From: CAZAGT01 sp964484515
GTDB taxonomy: Bacteria; Desulfobacterota; DSM-4660; Desulfatiglandales; HGW-15
DNA: 7,929 bases
Assembly: GCA_964484515.1 (NCBI GenBank)
Contig: CAZAGT010000243.1
Location: forward strand, 1 to 7,929
Reading direction: 5' to 3'
Part shown: in pieces, positions 1 to 6,213 of the stretch
How positions within the stretch are numbered: position 1 is the stretch's first letter
How the letters are laid out: each line of letters opens with the position of its first letter
Notes under the pieces: generated by a model
The model's input: the letters and a program-made list of their open reading frames with translations, nothing else
Databases searched by the model: none
Told to the model about the DNA's origin: nothing
Translations under genes and position numbers: made by a program

Positions 1-78
1 CCGAAGGGGCGGGGACTGAGCCGAGCGAAGCGAAGGTAAAGAAATCCCGAGGAATAAGGCGTATGAATTATCCGTCGT

Positions 79-99
79 GAGGCTTGAGGCTCGAGGCGA
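79..99. repeat. Three degenerate tandem heptamers (GAGGCTT-like)
   Basis: Three consecutive seven-base units read GAGGCTT, GAGGCTC and GAGGCGA. They face a second heptamer run of opposite sense at 130-150 (CATGCCC, CATGCCT, TGCGCCT), so the two runs could pair loosely as an imperfect inverted repeat. The function is unknown. This looks like an intergenic repeat element rather than coding sequence. Confidence 0.5.
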
Positions 100-129
100 A
101 AGCCAGATACTCTTGATCTTTTCCTTCCT

Positions 130-150
130 CATGCCCCATGCCTTGCGCCT
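130..150. repeat. Three degenerate tandem heptamers (CATGCCT-like)
   Basis: Units CATGCCC, CATGCCT and TGCGCCT follow one another directly. Read on the other strand they resemble the GAGGC heptamers at 79-99, so the pair may be two arms of one degenerate intergenic element. Confidence 0.45.
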
Positions 151-191
151 TTCGTGTACGCCGCAGTGACGAGGGATGAGGGTAACGAAGC

Positions 192-244
192 CCTTCGGCT
201 TAGCTCAGGGCCGTGAGTCCTTCGACCCTGCTCAGGACCGTGAG
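192..244. repeat. Two-copy 26-base tandem repeat (CCTTCG...GCTCAGG...CCGTGAG)
   Basis: Copy one is 192-217 and copy two is 219-244. They match at 21 of 26 positions and share CCTTCG, GCTCAGG and CCGTGAG blocks. A related ten-base direct repeat (TCGAACGGCA) follows at 249-258 and 261-270. CCTTCGAC...GCTCAGG words are known as dispersed intergenic repeats in many bacterial genomes; assigning this copy to such a family is inference. Confidence 0.55.
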
Positions 245-331
245 CGCATCGAACGGCATGTCGAACGGCAGATGGGCGTTTTTCGATAGCCTCGCCAGGT
301 GGTTGCAAAATAAATCAGTCTCAGGGGCTGG

Positions 332-353
332 AAAAAGAGCATTGTGAGAATGC
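332..353 (-). terminator. Rho-independent terminator downstream of the porin gene
   Basis: Read on the minus strand, a GCATT stem, a CTCAC loop and an AATGC stem (plus bases 339-353) are followed at once by TCTTTTT (332-338). The hairpin lies about 80 bases past the porin stop codon and points the right way. The stem is only five pairs, with a possible outer G-U pair, so efficiency may be modest. Confidence 0.6.
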
Positions 354-433
354 CGGCAGCGGCTAGCAGCAGATGAAATGAGCCGTACTCTCGCGTTCAG
401 GGCTCGACGGCGAGGTTGGAACGGTTCTTGTCG

Positions 434-1666
434 CTACGGCTTGCCGAAGTGCCACATCAGGGCGAAGATCAGGAGATGCTGATGCGGAACGAGGCGGTTG
501 TCCGCGCCTTTGTAGAATCCGCCGTCAGGGCCGGTGGAGCGATCGTAGCGGTATTCAAGAGCGGCAGCCAGCGTGTGGGATACCGCCGGGGTGAACTCGT
601 ATTTGAGGGTCAGCGTGTACGCTTGAAGGGTTTGACGCGCGCCCGTAATGAGACCATCGGGATCGTAGAAGACTTCCGGTCGAAACGCGAGACTCAGGGG
701 TTTGGTTATACGCCAGGCGGCCCAAAGGGCGGCCGCGATCCAATAGTTCCTTGGGTTGCCCAATGGCTCTGCCTGTTTTTCGGTTCCGATGTCAAATGAG
801 ACGGCCAGCAGGAAGGGGTCCTTTTTCCACTCCAGGATCGAATCCGAGAAAAAGCGCCAGAACTCGACACTCGAGTCTTCCTGAGAAGGTCCATAGAAGA
901 AATTCTGCGTAAATGTCGTACTTGGAGAAACCTGCGATGCGACTTGCAGTCCATAGCTGGGCCGGTCGTTGGGGTGCACGAGGTAGTCCCAATTATTGAC
1001 CGCATAGAGTGAGAGGTTCACCTTATCATTGATGGGGTAGAGACCCTCAAGACCAAAGAAGAAGTATGGTACGTTGTCGGTAATGTATCCGCGCGTGTAG
1101 TTTACGTTTTTGATGGCGAAGTACGATTCGTAAGCGATATAGCTGTTGATCAGGCCGCCGGTAAACTTGAGTCCGTTACCGACCGGCGCGAGGTAGGAGG
1201 CGTTGGCGCGGCTCAAGTGACGGAAGACGTTGGCATTGGAAATGGGTTCGGGGGGTGGGTCGGGGATGAGCTTGTCCGTGTCAATCCCGGCCTGCAGACC
1301 GAATTCCAGCCCCCACCGCGATTGTGGTGTCGCGTCCTTGTGCACGTACGCCAGCGCCATGTTCACCCTGGGATCATCCACCTCGAAGGTGGTAATCTTG
1401 CTGCGCCAAAGACCATTCTCAGGCTGATTGAAGTCCGCGAGGTATCCAAGGTCCACGTAAACGCCATATTGCAGTTCCCTGGTCCTTTGCTCTCGTATTT
1501 TCTCAGAGCCCAGGAGTCCCTCGGCGGAGGTTGCCTCGCCCTCCTGCGCGAGAGCGGGACTCTCCTCAGTTTGGACCGGTGAAACCATAAGTGCTGGAGA
1601 AAATAGCGAAACGGCGAGGGTAAGTAGAAAAAACCGCACATTGTTGCTATAAAGAGATCGTCCCAT
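434..1666 (-). CDS. Outer-membrane beta-barrel porin, BBP2/OmpL-like
   Basis: This is a predicted outer-membrane channel of 410 residues from the ATG at 1664-1666. The N-terminus is a Sec signal: a short polar start (MGRSLYSNNVR), a hydrophobic core FFLLTLAVSLFSPALMV, then a polar, acidic linker. From about residue 67 the chain alternates aromatic and polar residues as in barrel strands (YGVYVDLGYLADFN). The central GGLINSYIAYESYFA...NYTRG...PYFFFGLE block and the late FRPEVFYDPDG...LKYEF...LEYRYDRS block resemble the BBP2 porin family; I cannot name a substrate. It ends MWHFGKP, near but not exactly at the usual terminal aromatic. A longer reading frame back to a TTG at 1777 exists, but that TTG is part of a good -35 box, so I chose the internal ATG. 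No clear Shine-Dalgarno precedes it. It is a single-gene transcript, divergent from the AOR remnant. Confidence 0.8.
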   Translation of the reverse strand: MGRSLYSNNVRFFLLTLAVSLFSPALMVSPVQTEESPALAQEGEATSAEGLLGSEKIREQRTRELQYGVYVDLGYLADFNQPENGLWRSKITTFEVDDPRVNMALAYVHKDATPQSRWGLEFGLQAGIDTDKLIPDPPPEPISNANVFRHLSRANASYLAPVGNGLKFTGGLINSYIAYESYFAIKNVNYTRGYITDNVPYFFFGLEGLYPINDKVNLSLYAVNNWDYLVHPNDRPSYGLQVASQVSPSTTFTQNFFYGPSQEDSSVEFWRFFSDSILEWKKDPFLLAVSFDIGTEKQAEPLGNPRNYWIAAALWAAWRITKPLSLAFRPEVFYDPDGLITGARQTLQAYTLTLKYEFTPAVSHTLAAALEYRYDRSTGPDGGFYKGADNRLVPHQHLLIFALMWHFGKP

Positions 1667-1748
1667 CTGATTGTCTGCATGGCGTAAAGGTATGAAGGCC
1701 CCTTCGTTAGATAACGCTAGTGTGAGGAGTCGAGAGAAACGGGTGATC

Positions 1749-1777
1749 ATCGTAGGGCAGGAGTAGAATCGTGTCAA
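1749..1777 (-). promoter_or_regulatory. Sigma-70-type promoter for the porin gene
   Basis: On the minus strand a perfect TTGACA (1772-1777) is followed by a 17-base spacer and TACGAT (1749-1754), four of six matches to the -10 consensus including the key A and T. Transcription would start near 1742, giving a leader of about 75 bases before the ATG at 1666. The leader holds a small dyad, CGTTA-TC-TAACG in minus-strand sense (plus 1705-1716). Confidence 0.5.
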
Positions 1778-2346
1778 CGAAGAAGCCTGCAGCCAGGATT
1801 TTGACTACTCCCCCCATGGAGCGGTGCATCGGTTGTCAACCTGTTCATTGGCCTGTGCCCCGCTGGTCAATAAGAGATTGTCCTGGGACACAGCCGGTAT
1901 TCGGATTATTTCCTCCGGCGGCCTGCCTACGGACTTTGAGGCAAAACCGTGTCTGGCCTGCGATCCTACCCTTGTGCGTCGGCCTGTCCAACGGGGGCAT
2001 TCTCGCAGCGCAGGGGAGGGTGCTGTTGAGTTGTATGGTCGCCTGCCTCTTTGCCCGCGCCGTCTGCAGGCCTGATTTGCTGGCGGATTGTCTAAATGCC
2101 TTGGGTTATACAACCCTCGCAGGCAATATGGAGCAGGTGGCCGAGCATATCCAAAAGACGCGCTGGCGACTTAGGTTGGCCACCGGTTTTGACCCTCGGG
2201 GGGTGAAGATCCCTAAGCGCTTCACCGAGGTGACCACTTGGAAGGGCGCTATGAATGAGAAGTACCTCAAGGCCCTGATGAGGGAGTATGCAAAACGCAT
2301 CATGGATCTCGCGAGAGACCAAGCAGAAGTGAGAGCAAGGAGATGA
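1771..2346 (+). pseudogene. Remnant of an aldehyde:ferredoxin oxidoreductase (AOR family), C-terminal part
   Basis: The frame is open for 191 codons from a GTG at 1771. From about residue 85 it reads like the C-terminal domain of tungsten/molybdopterin AOR-family enzymes: a VACLFAR block, which would hold the last iron-sulfur cysteine, then LLADCLNALGY, VAEHIQKTRWRLRLATGF, IPKRFTEVTTWKG and a final EYAKRI helix. Intact AORs are around 600 residues, so most of the protein is absent. Upstream, CIGCQPVHW (residues 19-27) looks like a damaged CxxCxxxC cluster motif, and another frame carries LSWDTAGIRIISSGG near 1881-1926, hinting at deletion plus frameshift. No good Shine-Dalgarno precedes the GTG, and the start overlaps the divergent porin promoter. 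I infer a decayed gene. A short expressed protein is possible but less likely. Confidence 0.65.
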
Positions 2347-2562
2347 AAACACTTGCTGGCACAACTTCAGAATCCAACAGAAGTCGTTTCTGCCACTTGA
2401 AAATGGTCTTTATTTATATGGCTTTTTCTCATAAGGTCCAGGTCGAAATTTGTGCAAGACGAACGTGATCATGGTTTCCTATCTGCGCCGTATAAACGAG
2501 GCAGCAGGGATCGAAGGAAGACACAAACAGTAGAATCTTGTGGGCCGTTTTAGGGCTTAGAC
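2347..2562. other. Spacer before the gap cluster, no gene seen
   Basis: This spacer should hold the promoter of the gap-gap-pgk cluster. The best -10-like word is TATAAA at 2491-2496, but no acceptable -35 box sits 16-18 bases upstream of it. A five-pair hairpin (CAGAA-GTCGT-TTCTG, 2378-2392) lies just after the AOR remnant without a T-run. A locally AT-rich patch runs from about 2397 to 2435. Confidence 0.5.
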
Positions 2563-2571
2563 AAGGAGGTG
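2563..2571 (+). promoter_or_regulatory. Strong ribosome-binding site of the GAPDH-like gene
   Basis: AAGGAGGTG is a near-perfect anti-16S match, placed four bases before the ATG at 2576. It fixes the start and indicates that this unusual GAPDH paralogue is well translated. Confidence 0.85.
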
Positions 2572-2575
2572 TGCA

Positions 2576-3598
2576 ATGGCAGTGACACGTGTAGGTTTGA
2601 TGGGCTTTGGGAGGGTCGGGAGAAATCTTTTCCGGATCCTCTATCACGGCGATGACATTCGGTTGGCGGCCATCAACGATCTAGCGGATCAAAAGGCGCT
2701 TGAGTATCTCATCCGCTTTGACACCATCCTTGGTCCCTTTCCCAGCGAACTGAGCATCAAGGACGGGAACCTCTACGTGGCCGGGCGCCAGATCCCGATG
2801 CTGGCGGAAAAGGAGCCTGGGGACGTACCATGGGGAGACCTGGGGGTCGATACGGTGATCGAGGCCACGGCCTTGACCCGCACCCGGGAGCAGATGGAGC
2901 GCCACTTGGAACGCGGGGCCAAGCGGGTCATCCTATGCGTACCGCTCCAGGATCGCCCCGATATCACCGCGGTCGTGGGCGTCAACGATGACCAGTTGCG
3001 ACCTGAGCACAAGATCGTCTCGAGCGGATCGACGACCGCCAATTGTGCGGCCCCGATCGTCGAGATCCTGAATGAGGCGTTCGGAATCCAGCGGGCTTTC
3101 CTGAGTACGGTCCATGCCTTCACCGGCCAACAACGCCTGGCGGACGTCCCCGACGAAGACATGCGCCGAGGGCGGGCCGCGGCCGAAAACATCATACCTC
3201 AGGCGACCAACGCGGCCGACGTCGTCATGGATCTGATCCCGGAGCTGGCGGGACGGATCAGCGGAATTTCCATGAACGTGCCGGTGGTCAACGGATCGGT
3301 CGTCGATCTGGTTTGCTGGCATGACAAGCCCGTCACCCCGGTGGCGATCAATGAGGTCGTGCGCACTGCTGCGGACACAGACCGCTGGAAGGACATCGTC
3401 TCCTATGAGGATGATCCGATCGTCTCGAAAGACATTATCCGCAGTCGCTATTCGGCCACGTTTGATTCGCTTGCCACCATGGTTCAGCGGGAGAACGTAT
3501 CGAAGACGTTGGCGTGGTACGACAACGGGTGGGGTCATACCCATCGGGTGGTTGACATGATCAAGAAGTTCAGGGAACTGGAAGAGGAGGGCGCGTGA
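2576..3598 (+). CDS. GAPDH-like protein lacking the catalytic cysteine (probable pseudoenzyme)
   Basis: This 340-residue protein has the full two-domain GAPDH architecture: Rossmann start VGLMGFGRVGR (6-16), the NAD-type acid in NDL (Asp35), and a C-terminal domain ending WYDNGWGHTHRVVDMI. By hand count it is roughly 47% identical to the next gene. The active-site signature SNASCTTNC is instead SSGSTTANC (149-157), so Thr153 stands where the nucleophilic Cys should be. The helper His180 (STVHAFT) and Arg198 remain. Substrate-phosphate positions have changed: Gly to Asn212, and Arg to Asn234 in SMNVPV. Cofactor-side positions have changed too: STG to ATA (97-99), Lys to Gln125, Asn to Gly184, and Tyr to His321. 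There is no frameshift or truncation and the RBS is excellent, so this looks selected rather than decayed. Normal phosphorylating GAPDH activity seems unlikely. Possible roles are subunit or regulator of the neighbouring Gap, or a different activity. Confidence 0.85.
   Translation: MAVTRVGLMGFGRVGRNLFRILYHGDDIRLAAINDLADQKALEYLIRFDTILGPFPSELSIKDGNLYVAGRQIPMLAEKEPGDVPWGDLGVDTVIEATALTRTREQMERHLERGAKRVILCVPLQDRPDITAVVGVNDDQLRPEHKIVSSGSTTANCAAPIVEILNEAFGIQRAFLSTVHAFTGQQRLADVPDEDMRRGRAAAENIIPQATNAADVVMDLIPELAGRISGISMNVPVVNGSVVDLVCWHDKPVTPVAINEVVRTAADTDRWKDIVSYEDDPIVSKDIIRSRYSATFDSLATMVQRENVSKTLAWYDNGWGHTHRVVDMIKKFRELEEEGA
3585..3590 (+). promoter_or_regulatory. Ribosome-binding site of gap inside the upstream gene
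   Basis: AGGAGG lies within the last codons of the GAPDH-like gene, seven bases before the ATG at 3598 but only four before the in-frame GTG at 3595. This favours the ATG start and the TGATG overlap arrangement. Confidence 0.8.
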
Positions 3599-4599
3599 TG
3601 GCCGTAAGAGTAGGGATCAATGGGTTCGGTCGAATCGGCCGAAGCGTTTTTCGGATTATCAGTGATCGTGACGACATCGAAGTGGTCGCCGTCAATGACC
3701 TCTTCGAGAATGAACAGCTGGCTTACCTCCTCAAGTTCGATTCCGTGATGGGTGTCTTTCCCAAGAAGGTGACGGCCGAAGCCGATGCCATGACCGTAAA
3801 CGGTGAACGTGTGAAGATGACCGCCGACCGTGACCCGGCAAAGATACCTTGGAAGGATTTAGGGGTTAGCATCGTGGTCGAATCGACAGGTGTCTTCCGC
3901 CATCGGGAGCCGCTGGAGAAACACCTTGCCGCAGGGGCTGAGAAGGTGATCCTCACGGTTCCGGCCAAAGACGAAATCGACGCCATGATCGTGATGGGCG
4001 TGAACGAGGATCTACTCCGCAGCGAACACCGGATCGTCTCCAATGCGTCATGCACGACCAACTGCCTGGCGCCGATCGCAAAGATCCTGGACGACTCCTT
4101 CGGGATCGAAGAGGGCTTCATTACAACGGTGCACGCTTACACGAACGATCAGCGCCTGGCTGACGTGCCGCACAAGGACCTCCGTCGCAGTCGCGCCGCC
4201 AGCGAGAACATCATCCCCACAACGACAGGTGCGGCCAAGGCGGTGGGCAAGGTATTGCCGCAGCTCAAGGGCAAGCTGGACGGGATGGCGATGCGTGTTC
4301 CGGTTCATGACGGCTCGATCGTAGACCTGGTCTGCCGGCTTGGGAACAAGGCTGCCGCCGAGGACGTCAACGCCGCCGTGCGTGAGGCCGCCGAGGGGCC
4401 GATGAAGCGGGTCGTGGAATACAGCGAGGCGCCGTTGGTCTCCACCGACATCATCGGCAACAGCCACTCCTCCATCTTCGACTCCCTCTCCACAAGTTCG
4501 CAGGTCGACGGTTTCCTGCGGGTCGTCTCCTGGTATGATAACGAGTGGGGCTATTCAAACCGCGTCGTAGACTTGATCGGGCTTTTGGACAGCCTCTGA
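3598..4599 (+). CDS. gap: Glyceraldehyde-3-phosphate dehydrogenase, phosphorylating (type I)
   Basis: The enzyme oxidises glyceraldehyde-3-phosphate with NAD and phosphate to 1,3-bisphosphoglycerate, reversibly, in the cytoplasm. It has 333 residues from the ATG at 3598, the usual family length. Visible hallmarks are the dinucleotide motif GINGFGRIGR (6-15), Asp34 in VNDL (favouring NAD), catalytic Cys152 in SNASCTTNC, His179 in TTVHAYTNDQ, the phosphate residues Thr210-Gly211 and Arg233 in AMRVPV, and the closing WYDNEWGYSNRVVDLI. Pro is kept in DVPHKD, where NADP-using photosynthetic forms usually differ, so I expect NAD preference. The start overlaps the stop of the GAPDH-like gene by one base (TGATG), which implies translational coupling. 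An alternative GTG at 3595 would add one residue but sits too close to the ribosome-binding site. Confidence 0.96.
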   Translation: MAVRVGINGFGRIGRSVFRIISDRDDIEVVAVNDLFENEQLAYLLKFDSVMGVFPKKVTAEADAMTVNGERVKMTADRDPAKIPWKDLGVSIVVESTGVFRHREPLEKHLAAGAEKVILTVPAKDEIDAMIVMGVNEDLLRSEHRIVSNASCTTNCLAPIAKILDDSFGIEEGFITTVHAYTNDQRLADVPHKDLRRSRAASENIIPTTTGAAKAVGKVLPQLKGKLDGMAMRVPVHDGSIVDLVCRLGNKAAAEDVNAAVREAAEGPMKRVVEYSEAPLVSTDIIGNSHSSIFDSLSTSSQVDGFLRVVSWYDNEWGYSNRVVDLIGLLDSL

Positions 4600-4667
4600 A
4601 AGATCAAGACGGGCTGGAGTCTAAACGAATGCGCCATCCCGCTACTCGATAACTCGATTTATGGTGT

Positions 4668-4681
4668 GACCAGCGCTGATC
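4668..4681. promoter_or_regulatory. Imperfect dyad in the gap-pgk spacer (possible operator)
   Basis: The 142-base gap-pgk spacer holds a 14-base dyad (GACCAGCGCTGATC) with a perfect eight-base palindromic core, CAGCGCTG at 4671-4678. A seven-base direct repeat (ACTCGAT, 4644-4650 and 4652-4658) lies just upstream. I see no convincing promoter or terminator in the spacer, so the dyad is only a weak candidate for a regulator site. Confidence 0.25.
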
Positions 4682-4727
4682 TTATTTACGGGGCCGCAAC
4701 CCTATCCTGTTCATGTCAATAAAGCAA

Positions 4728-4734
4728 AAAGGAG
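4728..4734 (+). promoter_or_regulatory. Ribosome-binding site of pgk
   Basis: AAAGGAG ends seven bases before the ATG at 4742. An in-frame TTG at 4736 is only one base from the GGAG and cannot be served by it, so the ATG is the start. Confidence 0.75.
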
Positions 4735-4741
4735 CTTGATC

Positions 4742-5923
4742 ATGGCACAAGGCCTGAAAACGATTGATCAGATTGATGTCAAAGGTAAGCGGGTCTTTAT
4801 CCGGGTGGACTTTAACGTGCCCCTCGATGATGGCAAGGTGGCCGATGCGACGCGTATCGAGGCGGCCCTACCGACGATCCGCTACGCCCTGGACAAGGGG
4901 GCCAGCCTCATCCTGGCTTCACATCTCGGCCGTCCCCAGGGTGAGCGTAAGCCGGAGCTGAGTCTCAAACCGGTGAGTGTAGCGCTGGCCGAATATCTGG
5001 GAGCACCGGTGAAGTTGGCGCCGGATTGCGTCGGACCCGAGGTGGAGGCCATGGCCGAGGCCCTTAAGCCGGGCGATATCCTCCTCCTGGAAAATCTGCG
5101 GTATCATGCCGAAGAGACCAAGAACGACGAAGATTTTGCCCGGTCTTTGGCACGGCTGGCGGAGGTCTATATCAACGATGCCTTCGGCACGGCCCATCGG
5201 GCCCACGCCTCCACCGCCGGCATGGCGCAATTCGTGACTAAGCGTGCGGCGGGGTTCTTGTTGAAGAAGGAGGTCGATTATCTAGGGAAGATCTTGGCCG
5301 AACCAGACCGTCCGCTGATCGCGATCCTTGGCGGCGCTAAGGTATCCGACAAGATCGAGGTCATTCGAAGCCTGCTGGAAAGGGTCGATGCTCTGCTGAT
5401 CGGCGGCGCCATGGCCTACACCTTCTTGCGCGCTCAAGGGCAGGAGACCGGCAAGTCCCTGGTTGAAGAGGATAAGCTTCCCCTGGCGACTGAACTTCTC
5501 AAGCTTGCGAAAGGGCGAAATGTAGCGATGCTCCTGCCGTCGGATCATGTGGTTGCGGATAAACCGGACGCCGGGAGCCCCCCCGAGACGGTCAAGGGTG
5601 ACATAGCTCAAGGAAAGATGGGGCTCGACATCGGGCCCGAGACGATTGACGTCTTCAAGAAGGAGATCGAAAAGGCACGAACGGTCTTCTGGAACGGACC
5701 GCTGGGGCTTTTCGAGGTGAAACCGTTTGATGCGGGGACCATGGCGATCGCCTCCGCCTTGGCCGAGAGTTCGGCGGTCAGCATCGTAGGAGGAGGTGAC
5801 TCGGTCGCGGCCGTGAAGCGTTCCGGTCTTGCCGATCGGATCTCGCACGTCTCAACCGGCGGCGGCGCCTCCTTGGAATTCCTGGAGGGTAAGACGTTGC
5901 CAGGCTTGGCGGCCCTCGAATAG
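4742..5923 (+). CDS. pgk: Phosphoglycerate kinase
   Basis: The enzyme transfers phosphate between 1,3-bisphosphoglycerate and ADP, giving 3-phosphoglycerate and ATP, and acts next to Gap in glycolysis or gluconeogenesis. It is a monomeric two-domain protein of 393 residues, normal for bacteria. Substrate-side motifs in the N-domain are RVDFNVP (21-27, with Asp23 and Asn25), ATRIEAALPTI, SHLGRP (60-65), LLENLRYH (Arg120) and DAFGTAHRAHAS (Arg153). Nucleotide-side motifs in the C-domain are GGAKVSDK (197-204), GGAMAYTFL, WNGPLGLFE (317-325), GGGDSVAA (350-357) and STGGGASLEFLEG (371-383). No key residue is missing. The gene is 142 bases after gap on the same strand and is probably co-transcribed. 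The frequent downstream partner tpiA is not present; pyk follows instead. Confidence 0.97.
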   Translation: MAQGLKTIDQIDVKGKRVFIRVDFNVPLDDGKVADATRIEAALPTIRYALDKGASLILASHLGRPQGERKPELSLKPVSVALAEYLGAPVKLAPDCVGPEVEAMAEALKPGDILLLENLRYHAEETKNDEDFARSLARLAEVYINDAFGTAHRAHASTAGMAQFVTKRAAGFLLKKEVDYLGKILAEPDRPLIAILGGAKVSDKIEVIRSLLERVDALLIGGAMAYTFLRAQGQETGKSLVEEDKLPLATELLKLAKGRNVAMLLPSDHVVADKPDAGSPPETVKGDIAQGKMGLDIGPETIDVFKKEIEKARTVFWNGPLGLFEVKPFDAGTMAIASALAESSAVSIVGGGDSVAAVKRSGLADRISHVSTGGGASLEFLEGKTLPGLAALE

Positions 5924-6032
5924 ACTAGGAATTGCCCCTTAGCAGGATGACAGAAGAAAAGAGGCATAACTGGCCACAGATCCAAGCAGACCAGGCTACG
6001 CATTAAGCTGCGCCCGGCAAGCTTACACGGAC

Positions 6033-6061
6033 TTCCCGTCTGCGGACTTCGTAGACGGGAA
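6033..6061 (+). other. Strong stem-loop, 12 pairs, loop GACTT
   Basis: Left arm TTCCCGTCTGCG (6033-6044) pairs with right arm CGTAGACGGGAA (6050-6061) over 12 consecutive pairs, one being a G-U (6042-6052). The loop is GACTT (6045-6049). The G-U pair would become a C-A mismatch on the other strand, so the plus transcript forms the better hairpin. No T-run follows, so it is not a standard terminator. Confidence 0.7.
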
Positions 6062-6161
6062 AGAGCGATTACTCTCGCGATTCATCGTTTGAGTCAAAGT
6101 GCAGCTTCTCGATGAGTGGCAGGACTCGAATCCAGAAGGGCTCTGCAGATTGTCTCTGTCC

Positions 6162-6174
6162 GGCCCGAAGGGCC
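6162..6174 (+). other. Short GC stem-loop GGCCC-GAA-GGGCC
   Basis: Five G/C pairs close a three-base loop, five bases upstream of the longer hairpin at 6179-6213. It has no T-run. It may be part of the same folded leader. Confidence 0.4.
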
Positions 6175-6178
6175 TGAC

Positions 6179-6213
6179 GTCTCAAGGCTGGACAAGTCGT
6201 CCGGTCATGAGAC
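6179..6213 (+). other. Long stem-loop, 14 pairs, loop AAGTC
   Basis: GTCTCA (6179-6184) pairs with TGAGAC (6208-6213). After one A-A mismatch, GGCTGGAC (6186-6193) pairs with GTCCGGTC (6199-6206), leaving loop AAGTC (6194-6198). Two pairs are G-U in the plus transcript and would be mismatches on the minus transcript, which favours function as plus-strand RNA. The loop is the exact reverse complement of the loop at 6045-6049. Confidence 0.6.

Larger units (their letters stand above)
1..331. other. Intergenic region, repeat-bearing, no gene seen
   Basis: I see no convincing coding frame in this left edge of the window. It contains short degenerate repeats (listed separately) and a stretch rich in CGAAG/CGAGCG-type words near bases 20-40. 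Such tracts are common between genes in genomes with dispersed intergenic repeats. The only minus-strand gene signal to its right is the porin terminator, so this stretch lies beyond the end of the porin transcript. Confidence 0.6.

Noticed and set aside
416..799. Plus-strand open frame of 127 codons
   Set aside because: It lies antisense to the C-terminal part of the porin, whose protein shows clear barrel character. The plus frame has no recognisable motif.
2491..2496. TATAAA as the -10 box of the gap cluster
   Set aside because: No acceptable -35 sequence lies 16-18 bases upstream and there is no TGn extension, so I did not call a promoter.
5947..6006. Small open frame of 19 codons after pgk (MTEEKRHNWPQIQ...)
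   Set aside because: There is no usable ribosome-binding site and no recognisable feature; a chance frame in a spacer is likely.
6110..6140. Possible tRNA T-arm on the minus strand (GGATTCGAGTCC)
   Set aside because: The stem around TTCGAGT does not pair properly, and no acceptor, D or anticodon arm could be found upstream on that strand.
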